Shown here: positions 1-8,276 of the stretch, one piece after another
How the letters are laid out: each line of letters opens with the position of its first letter
How positions within the stretch are numbered: position 1 is the first letter of the stretch
Assembly (NCBI GenBank): GCA_038227045.1
Contig: JBBRQD010000125.1
Coordinates: 1 to 15,422, forward strand
Reading direction: 5' to 3'
From: JANXLS01 sp038227045
GTDB lineage: Bacteria > Planctomycetota > SZUA-567 > H5-PLA8
DNA: 15,422 bases
Program-made: the position numbers and the translations under genes
The notes under the pieces: generated by a model
What the model saw: the letters and a program-made list of their open reading frames with translations, nothing else
Database searches by the model: none
Told to the model about the DNA's origin: nothing

Positions 1-140
1 CATTCTCGCTTGCGGCGGGCGGCGTTGAACTTCGTTGGTCTCGCACGGCGTATCTTCCCAATACGCCTTTGCTCGACCGCCTCGTTCAACTTGCCCGGCG
101 CGGCGCGATAATGACGCTTTAGAAACGCGCGGGCCAATAA
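1..140. repeat. Left copy of a 140-bp inverted terminal repeat, itself palindromic
   Basis: These 140 bases are identical, in reverse complement, to 15282-15421 (position i pairs with 15422-i); identity stops at 141/15281. The unit has internal dyad symmetry: GGCGTAT, a 7-base loop and ATACGCC in the centre, GTTGAAC and GTTCAAC further out, and GC-rich flanks, giving an imperfect hairpin of roughly 100 bp. No transposase or integrase lies in or beside it. The simplest reading is a multi-copy, REP-like intergenic palindrome at which the assembly stopped. A non-autonomous (MITE-like) element is possible. The outer limit of the repeat is not visible because the window ends inside it. Confidence 0.9.
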
Positions 141-448
141 AATCAGAAAATATGCGCGACCTTGAAAATGACTGCCATTATTTTACTTCACGGTCTGTGA
201 CGTTAGCAAATGAGCACGTTGATCGCGATCCCGTGCCTGCCTCGACGCTCGCGTTGGCCAAACAATTCGGCGAGAAAATGATGGAAATGCCGGGGCTTGA
301 CAGTAGCCTGATTTGCTCCGGTCTATGATAGTGAATTTCGGTTATTTCAAATCAGCTTCAGCGGCCCCACACGTTCGTTTTCAATAGCGTGGCACTATCA
401 AAATGCAGACGATGAGCTATACGGCCCCGGAATGGAAACAGCGGTCGC
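141..448. other. Non-coding stretch before the AraC-family gene; nothing supported
   Basis: I see no supported gene here. The only open frame of any length begins inside the terminal repeat and runs to 328; its product is low-complexity, matches no family I recognise and has no ribosome binding site. The segment is more AT-rich than the flanking genes and presumably holds the promoter of the regulator at 449. I cannot point to a convincing -35/-10 pair. Confidence 0.5.
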
Positions 449-1255
449 ATGTCGAAAATTCTCAATCAGCACAAATCGAATACATGGGACATTCCTCCCA
501 TAGCGGAAACAATCTGCGAACTCTTTGAGTATCTGGATGACCTCCAGTTTTGGATCAAAGATCTCCATGGACGGTATTTATGGGTCAACCGCTGTTTCCT
601 GCTCAACTATGCCTTGGAACGCCGCGAACAGGTTCTGGGCAAGACCGATTTCGATCTTTCGCTTCCACACTTGGCGGACCAGTATCGCCTTGATGACCAG
701 CGTGTATTGGCGGGAGAAATCATCTCGGGCCGCGTCGAACTCGTGGGGCGTTTCGATCACAGCGCCGACTGGTCCATTACCCATAAACTTCCCCTTCGCG
801 ACAGCCGCGGACATATCTGCGGCACGACTGGAATGAGCCGGAAAATGGGCGGCGCTTCGCCTCAGGTTGACTTTCATGATTCCGCTCTTGGACGCGTGAT
901 TGCCCTGGTCCGCAAGAATTGCGCGCGAAGCTGGACCAATCGCGAATTGGCGAAACAGTGTAATCTTTCGCTGCGCGCATTTGAACGGCGTTTTCACACC
1001 GTTTTTCAGATGACACCCCATAACTACATCCGCCGCATGCGTGTGCGCCTGGCCAGTCACGCGCTGGTTTACACAGCGGCTCCCATCGCCCGAATCGCTC
1101 AGGAATACGGCTTCTCGGATCAAAGCCATTTTAACCGCGAGTTTCGGCATGAAATCGCGATGACCCCTGCCGATTATCGCAGGCGCTTTGGCGTTCCGGG
1201 AGCGCACGTACAAGCGGTTAACGCAATGGGACGCCGTTCCCGTTCAAAATCTTGA
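449..1255 (+). CDS. AraC-family transcriptional regulator with N-terminal PAS domain
   Basis: A 268-residue DNA-binding regulator. Residues about 25-135 look like a PAS fold (IKDLHGRYLWVN, then GKTDFDLSLP, closing with LPLRDSRGHICGTTG), probably a ligand-sensing module. Residues about 145-248 are an AraC/XylS-type double helix-turn-helix: the first motif covers NRELAKQCNLSLRAFERRF (about 164-182) and the second PIARIAQEYGFSDQSHFNREF (about 212-232), followed by the family's usual MTPADYRRRF ending. PAS plus AraC is a recurrent pairing in Verrucomicrobiota and Planctomycetota. It lies 85 bp upstream of the three-gene catabolic set starting at 1341 and reads the same way, so it is the obvious candidate activator of that set (inference). 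The ATG at 449 lacks a strong Shine-Dalgarno; nearby upstream ATGs are out of frame. The ligand is unknown. Confidence 0.9.
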   Translation: MSKILNQHKSNTWDIPPIAETICELFEYLDDLQFWIKDLHGRYLWVNRCFLLNYALERREQVLGKTDFDLSLPHLADQYRLDDQRVLAGEIISGRVELVGRFDHSADWSITHKLPLRDSRGHICGTTGMSRKMGGASPQVDFHDSALGRVIALVRKNCARSWTNRELAKQCNLSLRAFERRFHTVFQMTPHNYIRRMRVRLASHALVYTAAPIARIAQEYGFSDQSHFNREFRHEIAMTPADYRRRFGVPGAHVQAVNAMGRRSRSKS

Positions 1256-1331
1256 CGTTGCTAATCTATTAACATCACTTGTCGTTGGAGTATTGTATGT
1301 AACGTAAATAAGGTATCATTCACGATTGGTT

Positions 1332-1336
1332 GGAGG
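1332..1336 (+). promoter_or_regulatory. Ribosome binding site GGAGG deciding the start at 1341
   Basis: GGAGG sits 4 bases before the ATG at 1341. An in-frame TTG at 1326 lies upstream of this site and would add five residues (MVGGS) in front of the signal peptide. The position of GGAGG makes 1341 the better start. Confidence 0.6.
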
Positions 1337-1340
1337 CTCC

Positions 1341-2291
1341 ATGAGTTATTCGAAACGTGTTTTATGTATATTACCACTGGCTGCCTTGATGGTATTGGTT
1401 TCTCACGCGGAGGAGGCTGCGGCGGCAAAAAGCGCGGCTCCTTCAATTTTCGCGCATGAGAACCTCACCGCCTGGTGCATCGTTCCGTTCGATCTTAAAA
1501 AGCGTGGTCCCGAAGAGCGGGCCGCGATGCTCGAGAAACTCGGGTTCAAACATTTCGCCTACGACTGGCGCGCGGAACATGTGCCAACCTTCGAGGCCGA
1601 GATACAGGCGTTGCAGAAGCATGGCGTGGAGTATTTCGCCTTTTGGGGTTCGCACGAAGAAGCCTTTAAGCTGTTCGAGAAGTACAACCTGAAACCGCAG
1701 ATTTGGACGATGCTACCAGTCGCGCCGGCCACTGTTACTGACCCCGGGGAACGGGTGAAGTTCTCCGTCGAACACATCCTGCCGCTGGTGGAACGGACCC
1801 GCAAGCTCGGCTGCCCGCTGGCCTTTTACAACCACGGTGGCTGGGGCGGTGAGCCGGAGAACATGATTGCGGTGGCGAAACGGTTGCGTGAGGAGCATGG
1901 GGCGGCGCACGTCGGCATTGTCTACAATCTCCACCACGGTCACGAACATCTGGATCGCTTCCCGGCCGCACTGGCGGCGATGAAACCATACCTGCTTTGC
2001 CTGAATATCAACGGAATGAACAAGAATGGTGACAAGACTGGAAACAAAATCATGCCGCTGGGGCAGGGGGATCTGGATTTGGAGTTGCTGAAGACGATCC
2101 GCGACAGCGGCTATAATGGGCGGATCGGCATTCTCAACCATACGGATGCAGATGCCGAGGCGCGGCTTCAAGATAATCTGGATGGTTTGGATTGGTTGGT
2201 TTCTCAGTTGGACGGAAAACCCTCCCGACCCAAACCGCAGCCGCGCAGTTGGAAAGCCCCGACCGTACCGAGCACGCCAAAAGCGCAGTAA
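1341..2291 (+). CDS. Exported sugar phosphate isomerase/epimerase-like TIM-barrel protein
   Basis: A 316-residue protein from the ATG at 1341. Residues 1-24 form a Sec signal peptide (basic MSYSKR, a hydrophobic stretch, then a SHA/EEA cleavage region), so it probably acts outside the cytoplasm. The mature part looks like the xylose isomerase-like/AP-endonuclease-2 TIM-barrel superfamily in the secreted form common in Planctomycetota and Verrucomicrobiota. FAHENLTAWCIVPFD (about 37-51) is followed by a barrel with conserved polar residues in NHGGWGGEPEN (H165, E171), NLHHGHEH (198-203) and LNHTDA (H267), plausible metal or substrate ligands. The tail after about residue 293 is a proline- and lysine-rich extension. 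Its substrate is unknown; the annotation isomerase rests on fold alone and a lyase or epimerase role is equally possible. It leads a same-strand set with the two hydrolases downstream. Confidence 0.8.
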   Translation: MSYSKRVLCILPLAALMVLVSHAEEAAAAKSAAPSIFAHENLTAWCIVPFDLKKRGPEERAAMLEKLGFKHFAYDWRAEHVPTFEAEIQALQKHGVEYFAFWGSHEEAFKLFEKYNLKPQIWTMLPVAPATVTDPGERVKFSVEHILPLVERTRKLGCPLAFYNHGGWGGEPENMIAVAKRLREEHGAAHVGIVYNLHHGHEHLDRFPAALAAMKPYLLCLNINGMNKNGDKTGNKIMPLGQGDLDLELLKTIRDSGYNGRIGILNHTDADAEARLQDNLDGLDWLVSQLDGKPSRPKPQPRSWKAPTVPSTPKAQ

Positions 2292-2330
2292 TTTTCGCTC
2301 ATTTTGGCTCAACTTTAGGTTACGCACACC

Positions 2331-3626
2331 ATGAAAAACGCCACCGGTTCCACGCTCATTTTCAACGGCCAGCTTATTCCCGGCACCGGAGCGCCCGCCG
2401 TGCTGGACGCCGTACTGCACATCGATAATGGGCGGATTGCGTTCGCCGGTCCGGCGGGGAGAGCGCCCGCATTGCCGCCGGACATGCAGCGCATCGACGC
2501 GCGCGGCGGCACCATCATGCCGGGTCTCGTCGAGGCGCACTTTCACGCCACCTACTTCAACATCGCCGCGCTCGAAGACCTCGATATCAAATATCCCGTC
2601 GAATACGTTTCGCTCCTGGCGTCGGTGAACACGCGGCTCGCGCTCGAATGCGACTACACCGCGGCGCGTTCCGGTGGCTGTCTGTTCAATGTGGATGTGT
2701 GGCTCAAGAAAGCCATCGAGGAAGACCTCATCGCCGGGCCGCGCCTCGCGTCGAGCGGTCGCGAGATCTGCTCCGCTGGCGGGCTGATGGATTGGAACCC
2801 GGAGTTCCGCAAAATTGGCATGGAAGGGCTCGTCTTCATCATCAATGGCCCGGATGACGCGCGCAAAGCCGTGCGCGCGCTGGTGAAGGACGGCATTGAG
2901 TGGGTAAAGACCTATCCCACGGGCGATGCTGCATCACCCGACATCAACGATCATCATACGCTTTGCATGACCTTCGACGAAATGCACACGGTCGTGGCCA
3001 CCGCGCACAATCACAAGCTCAAGGTCACCGGCCATTGCCGAGCGACGGAAGGCATCAAGAATGCGCTGCGCGCCGGTTACGACACCATCGAACACGGCAC
3101 GTTCATGGACAATGAGGCGCTGGATCTTCTTCTCCAACGCGACGTGCCATGTATTCCCGCGCTCTATTTTGAAAAGGCCAGCATCGAGCGCGGGCCGGAG
3201 TTTGGCTTGCCGCAAGTGGTCATCGACGGCCACCAGGAAACACTCGACGGCGGCTGCGAAAGCGCGCGGCGCATTCTGCGCGCGGGTGGCCGGCTCGGCA
3301 TGGGCGGCGACTACGGTTTCGGCTGGAACCCCCACGGCGACTACGCACGCGAACTGACTTTTTTCGTGAAGGACGTGGGCCTCACGCCGCTGGAAGTCAT
3401 CACGTGCGCCACAAAGACCGGTGCGGAAATCATGGGCCGTGGCGACGAGTTCGGCACGCTGGAGAAAGGCAAACTCGCCGACGTGCTGATCGTGGACGGT
3501 GACGTGCTGGCGGACATCACGCTGCTCGAAGATCGAAAGAAATTCATCGCCGTAATGCAGGGAGGCATCATAAAATCCGGGCCGCTGGCAAAGCCCTTTC
3601 CCACTCTTGTGAAGAACGAGAAATGA
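2331..3626 (+). CDS. Metal-dependent amidohydrolase (imidazolonepropionase/prolidase-like)
   Basis: A 431-residue enzyme of the amidohydrolase superfamily, the usual length for the imidazolonepropionase-like/prolidase-like branch. The N-terminal beta-sandwich (about 1-62) leads to the metal-binding HxH (H70, H72 in LVEAHFHATY). K193 in IEWVKTYPTGD is the likely carboxylated bridging lysine, H235 (VTGHCRATEG) and H255 (DTIEHGTFMD) are the next ligands, and D327 in GMGGDYGFGW is the likely catalytic aspartate. The C-terminal strand LEKGKLADVLIVDGD closes the sandwich. It has no signal peptide, so it is probably cytoplasmic. The family hydrolyses cyclic or linear amide bonds (dipeptides, hydantoin-like or imidazolone rings); the substrate here cannot be told. 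It starts 39 bp after the TIM-barrel gene and its last 4 bases overlap the next gene's ATG, so translational coupling is likely. Confidence 0.88.
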   Translation: MKNATGSTLIFNGQLIPGTGAPAVLDAVLHIDNGRIAFAGPAGRAPALPPDMQRIDARGGTIMPGLVEAHFHATYFNIAALEDLDIKYPVEYVSLLASVNTRLALECDYTAARSGGCLFNVDVWLKKAIEEDLIAGPRLASSGREICSAGGLMDWNPEFRKIGMEGLVFIINGPDDARKAVRALVKDGIEWVKTYPTGDAASPDINDHHTLCMTFDEMHTVVATAHNHKLKVTGHCRATEGIKNALRAGYDTIEHGTFMDNEALDLLLQRDVPCIPALYFEKASIERGPEFGLPQVVIDGHQETLDGGCESARRILRAGGRLGMGGDYGFGWNPHGDYARELTFFVKDVGLTPLEVITCATKTGAEIMGRGDEFGTLEKGKLADVLIVDGDVLADITLLEDRKKFIAVMQGGIIKSGPLAKPFPTLVKNEK

Positions 3627-4492
3627 ATCTTTTTAAGACGAAAGATTTTCGTGGTCAACCGGCGCTGCGCTATGCGGAAGGCGACGCCGCAGATAAGCCG
3701 CCGCTCTTGCTGCTCCACGGAGTCACGCGCTGCTGGCGCGATTGGGAACCACTCTTGCCGGTGCTCAACTCTTCGCGGCGCGTCATCGCGCTCGACCACC
3801 GAGGCCACGGCGGCTCCGAGCGCGCGGCGAGTTACCGCGTGACTGATTACGTCGCGGATGCGGTGCGTATCGTGCGCGACGAAATAGCCGCTCCGCTCGT
3901 CGTCTTCGGCCATTCGCTGGGCGCGTTGGTGGCGGCGGCGGTCGCAGCCGAAGTGCCGCAGTTTGTGTCCGGCGTCGTGCTCGAAGACCCGCCCTTTCAT
4001 ACGATGGGCGAGCGCATCCGCGGCACCGGTTGGCACGCGCAGTTCATCGGCATGCGTGAGACCGCGAGGCGTGGCGGCAGCATCGAGGAATTGACCGATG
4101 CGCTCGCCGATATTCGCCTGCCCGCGTCCGCCGGCACGTTCAAACGTCTCGGTGAATTGCGCGACCGCGCATCGCTCCGCTGGAGTGCCGAATGCCTCAC
4201 CCACCTCGACCCCGAAGTGCTCACGCCGGTCATCGAAGGCCGCTGGCTCGATGGCTACGATACCGCTAATGTTCTATCCCGCATTCATTGTCCGGTGCTC
4301 TTGCTCGCGGGAGACCCGATGGCCGGCAGCGCGCTGACCAGAGCGGAGGCTGAGGCTGCGAAAGCGGCGCTGTCGTCATGCCAGAGCGTCAATTTCCCCG
4401 GCGCGGGCCATCAACTTCACCGTGACCGTCCAGAGGCGGTGCTCGATGCGTTGCACGGGTTCGCCGCTACTTTGTCCATTAAAATAGGTTAA
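3623..4492 (+). CDS. Alpha/beta hydrolase (esterase/lactonase/C-C hydrolase type)
   Basis: A 289-residue alpha/beta hydrolase. LLLLHGVTR (28-36) gives the HG oxyanion-hole motif, RVIALDHRGHGGS (53-65) is typical of the family, and GHSLG (96-100) is the nucleophile elbow with S98. The other triad members are probably D231 (LLLAGDPMAG) and H263 (PGAGHQLHRD). A lid segment lies at about 124-215. No signal peptide is seen, so it is cytosolic. The family includes lactonases, esterases and meta-cleavage-type C-C hydrolases; sequence alone does not choose among them. The start codon overlaps the amidohydrolase stop as ATGA, which fixes the start and implies coupled expression, so the two enzymes probably act on the same compound (inference). 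Nothing follows on this strand until 9474. Confidence 0.88.
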   Translation: MNLFKTKDFRGQPALRYAEGDAADKPPLLLLHGVTRCWRDWEPLLPVLNSSRRVIALDHRGHGGSERAASYRVTDYVADAVRIVRDEIAAPLVVFGHSLGALVAAAVAAEVPQFVSGVVLEDPPFHTMGERIRGTGWHAQFIGMRETARRGGSIEELTDALADIRLPASAGTFKRLGELRDRASLRWSAECLTHLDPEVLTPVIEGRWLDGYDTANVLSRIHCPVLLLAGDPMAGSALTRAEAEAAKAALSSCQSVNFPGAGHQLHRDRPEAVLDALHGFAATLSIKIG

Positions 4493-4740
4493 CGGCGATT
4501 GCGCGCGCGACATGATACGCGGAACGACTATCACGACGAAAAATTCCACCGTGACCGGAAAGTAATTATTCCCGTTCTGTTTTGAAACACTCTCTAAATG
4601 GGATTGGACATGAAAACCGTGGACAGACCACAGCAAAATAGTGCCAAGGTCTGTCCATTATTTTAGAATTGTGGTTGAACCCTAATTTGAGATGAGCGCA
4701 GGAAACATACCCACAGTGCGACTGAGTTTGTCGCGAAAGG
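4493..4740. other. Convergent intergenic region, no gene seen
   Basis: This lies between the ends of two convergently transcribed genes. It is AT-richer than its neighbours and holds the inverted repeat at 4620-4657. I see no gene or further structure here. Confidence 0.6.
4620..4657. terminator. Candidate bidirectional terminator or REP-like hairpin
   Basis: TGGACAGACC at 4620-4629 pairs perfectly with GGTCTGTCCA at 4648-4657, a 10-bp stem with an 18-base loop. On the + strand it is followed by an AT-rich run (ATTATTTTAG), so it could end transcription of the rightward hydrolase set; from the other side it faces the gene ending at 4741. The loop is long and the U-tract imperfect, so a dispersed palindromic repeat is the alternative. 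Confidence 0.5.
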
Positions 4741-5682
4741 CTATTCGGCCGGCACTTTATCAAGTTCGGCCTTCGCCTCTGGCAGCTTCGGCAGCGTGAC
4801 GACTTCCTTCCAGAGCGCAGGACCGCCGATGTATCCCTGTGTGTTCTGTTCGAGCACGTACGCTTTGGATTCCGATTTGGGCAGCACGAAAATACCAAAG
4901 GGGCGCACTGCAATAGCGCCGCCGTCTGGTCCGAGAGTTTGAAATGTAGCACGGGCCAGCCGCACCATAATTCGGTGCTCGTCTTCAAATGCTTCCTGCA
5001 CGCCCAGGCCCCAACAGTTCCAACTGCTTCCGGCGGACGTGACCAGAATGACCTCTTTGCTGAAATCGACGCTGTCAAACGATTGCGGAGCCCACTGCTG
5101 TTTCGAGACGGCTCCAGAAAGCTTCTCCTTGTCGTCAAACATTTTCTTTTGCAGCAGTTTCCAATTCTCCAGAGTGCTCACAATAACGGTGAACGGTTTG
5201 GACAGGCACGATGCCGAGCCCATTTCGATTTTGCGCGGGCGGAAGGATTGTCCTGAAGGAACATCTGAACCATTCTTCTGTTTGAGCTCATTGCCGGTCG
5301 TGATTTCGTAATAAGCCTTTGCGTCTTTGCCGTCGGTCACTTCGGAGGCCGGTTTCAATTCAACCGCCCAAACTTTCTTGCCTGCTTTAGCGCCGATCTC
5401 GGCGAAACTCATACGATTCCAAAATGCGCCGACGGACTTCGACCAGAGCGTCTTATTGCTCTTGGCCTCGACAACGACGAGATCGCAGGTCAGTGATAGA
5501 TATGCCTTCACGCCCTGCCATTCGATGCCTTTATCGACTGCGACTCTGCCTTCCGATGTATCGACCCAACCGGTGCTCTCACGCGATTTCCCATATTCGA
5601 TAGCGGGAATTTGTTCCTCGCCGGCCGGGCAACGAGCGGCGAAGAAAAATACAATCAGGAGCGTCGGGAAGAAATAACGCAC
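4741..5682 (-). CDS. Secreted protein of unknown function with PrcB-like C-terminal region
   Basis: A 313-residue protein from a GTG start; AAAGGA lies 6 bases upstream, making this better than the in-frame TTG at 5697 that would add MKGHP. Residues 1-20 are a clear Sec signal peptide (RYFFPTLLIVFFFAARCPAG). Residues about 20-165 match nothing I recognise. Residues about 180-280 run as a WKLL...F...VDFSKEVILV...EDEHRIMVRLA pattern reminiscent of PrcB-type domains (a protease-complex subunit domain), a weak resemblance only. The GSSWNCWG segment holds a cysteine flanked by tryptophans. It has its own transcription direction and no partner on its strand closer than the lactonase operon ending at 5832, from which a hairpin separates it. 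Function unknown; extracytoplasmic location is fairly safe. Confidence 0.75.
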   Translation of the reverse strand: MRYFFPTLLIVFFFAARCPAGEEQIPAIEYGKSRESTGWVDTSEGRVAVDKGIEWQGVKAYLSLTCDLVVVEAKSNKTLWSKSVGAFWNRMSFAEIGAKAGKKVWAVELKPASEVTDGKDAKAYYEITTGNELKQKNGSDVPSGQSFRPRKIEMGSASCLSKPFTVIVSTLENWKLLQKKMFDDKEKLSGAVSKQQWAPQSFDSVDFSKEVILVTSAGSSWNCWGLGVQEAFEDEHRIMVRLARATFQTLGPDGGAIAVRPFGIFVLPKSESKAYVLEQNTQGYIGGPALWKEVVTLPKLPEAKAELDKVPAE

Positions 5683-5783
5683 GGGATGTCCTTTCAAGTG
5701 AGGTATCGGATTGTGTCCTTTTCGATAATAAGTAGACCTTCACTTTTGGGTTTGCCCTGTAACGGGATTGTAACTTCGGCGTT

Positions 5784-5812
5784 CGGGGCAGGACGCGATT
5801 GTGCCTGCCCCG
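5784..5812 (-). terminator. GC-rich hairpin downstream of the lactonase gene
   Basis: CGGGGCAGG (5784-5792) pairs perfectly with CCTGCCCCG (5804-5812) across an 11-base loop. It begins 20 bases beyond the stop codon of the SMP-30 gene on the - strand, where an operon terminator is expected. There is no U-run after it in that direction, so it may be a weak or Rho-assisted terminator or an mRNA 3'-end stabilising stem. Confidence 0.55.
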
Positions 5813-5831
5813 GGAAATATTAAATCGCGGA

Positions 5832-6905
<1,074 letters not shown>

Positions 6906-6913
6906 AGTCAAAG

Positions 6914-6920
6914 CTCCTTT
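6914..6920 (-). promoter_or_regulatory. Strong Shine-Dalgarno AAAGGAG overlapping the upstream stop codon
   Basis: On the - strand the MFS stop codon reads straight into this site (TAAAGGAG), with 8 bases to the lactonase ATG at 6905. This sets the lactonase start and implies translational coupling of transporter and lactonase. Confidence 0.7.
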
Positions 6921-8244
6921 ATGTTGAGGATGATGAAGAAGTCAGATCAGTTTTTTGAACGCTAACGAACGAAACGAAGATTGCTCCCAGTAGGTAACAG
7001 CCGGCGAGAAACTGCAGGCACACCTGATCGCTGAACCCGTGCGCCTTGAGCCAGCCGAAGTTATGGTTGCCGAGGTAGCCCGCGACGTTGGCAAACATAT
7101 TGATAAAGCCGATGGAGACGGCCGCGGCTGAAGCGGTGAGCGTCACTGTAGGCAGCGCCCAGAATGGCGGGGGCCAGAAAAATGATACGAAACCGGTCAG
7201 AAGAAGCCACGCCATCACGAGCCATACGGGTTGGCCGGGAAGGGTGCTCGCCGCGAGAAACAAAGCCGTCGCGACTTGACCGGCAACACAGTGCCACTTG
7301 CGGTCACCCGTGCGGTCGGAGGAACGTCCCGAGAGAAAAACGCCCGCGATTCCGCACGCGTAGATCAACCCGCTCCACAACAATACGTCCTGTGTGGAAC
7401 CTCCGGATACGCCTTTCACCGCCGTCGGCAACCAGAAAGCGAACGCATAACCGCCGGTGTTCGCGGCGAAAATGCCCAAGGCCAGCAGCCATACGTTGGG
7501 CTGTCGCAACGCCTGCCAGATGGACGCGTTGCCGGCATCGCGTTTAGCCCGCGCCTCGGCGTCGAGTTGCGCGGTGAGCCAGTCGCGTTCGTGCGGCTGA
7601 AGCCACTTCGCGTCGCTCGGGCGATCGTCGAGCAGGAACAGCGTCGCCACGCCGAGGAATAGAGCTGGCAATCCTTCGAGAATAAAGAGCCACTTCCACC
7701 CGGCGAAACCAAACCAGTGAACGTCCAGCAAAAGCCCCGACACGGGCGCGCCGAGCGCGAGGCTGAATGGAATCGCCATGACAAGCCCCGACAGCGCGCG
7801 CGCGCGATCCCGGCTGGTGAACCAGTGCGTGAAATACACGATGATGCCCGGGAAAAATCCGGCTTCCGCGACACCGAGAAAAAAGCGCGCGAGATAGAAC
7901 TCCGTTGGAGTCCGCACGAAGGCCGTGAGCGCGGAGACGAAGCCCCAGGAGATCAGGATTCGCGCGAACCACTTGCGCGCGCTCCAGCGTTCCACGAGCA
8001 GCGCGCCGGGAATTTCGAGAACGAGATAGCCGATGAAAAAGATGCCGAAGCCGAAGCCGAACACATCGTCCGAAAACTTCAGGTCGTCGGCCATTTTAAG
8101 CTTGGCAAATCCGACGTTCGCCCGGTCGAGATACGCAACGATGTAGATCAGGAAGACGAATGGCAGCACGCGCCACGCAATTTTCCGGCGCAGGGCGTCG
8201 GGGTCGATGGCGGCCGGAATGAGAGTGTGCGCGGGAGCGTTCAT
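6919..8244 (-). CDS. MFS transporter, anion:cation symporter (ACS) type
   Basis: A 441-residue major facilitator with about 12 hydrophobic segments. Helix 1 (VLPFVFLIYIVAYLDRANVG) runs into the DRANVGFA signature typical of the ACS branch (phthalate, tartrate, glucarate/galactonate and hexuronate carriers). IFFIGYLVLEIPGALLVERWSARKW carries the loop 2-3 motif. A charged central loop (DDRPSDAKWLQPHERDWLTAQLDAE) separates the two six-helix halves. ACS carriers import organic anions, commonly sugar acids, with protons. The ATG at 8244 is chosen because it gives the usual short cytoplasmic N-terminus; an in-frame GTG at 8271, only 5 bases past the propeller gene's stop, would add nine residues, and neither has a clear Shine-Dalgarno. 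Its setting between an exported lactonase and a dehydrogenase operon supports sugar-acid uptake, though the solute is not proven. Confidence 0.9.
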   Translation of the reverse strand: MNAPAHTLIPAAIDPDALRRKIAWRVLPFVFLIYIVAYLDRANVGFAKLKMADDLKFSDDVFGFGFGIFFIGYLVLEIPGALLVERWSARKWFARILISWGFVSALTAFVRTPTEFYLARFFLGVAEAGFFPGIIVYFTHWFTSRDRARALSGLVMAIPFSLALGAPVSGLLLDVHWFGFAGWKWLFILEGLPALFLGVATLFLLDDRPSDAKWLQPHERDWLTAQLDAEARAKRDAGNASIWQALRQPNVWLLALGIFAANTGGYAFAFWLPTAVKGVSGGSTQDVLLWSGLIYACGIAGVFLSGRSSDRTGDRKWHCVAGQVATALFLAASTLPGQPVWLVMAWLLLTGFVSFFWPPPFWALPTVTLTASAAAVSIGFINMFANVAGYLGNHNFGWLKAHGFSDQVCLQFLAGCYLLGAIFVSFVSVQKTDLTSSSSST

Positions 8245-8276
8245 CGTGTACCGATCGTGGAGTAGTGACACGCGTT

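Noticed and set aside
35..328. 97-codon open frame on the + strand at the left end
   Set aside because: It starts inside the terminal repeat, has no ribosome binding site or recognisable family and odd composition; treated as chance.
1713..2546. 277-codon - strand open frame across the TIM-barrel/amidohydrolase junction
   Set aside because: It spans two well-supported + strand genes and shows no domain pattern.
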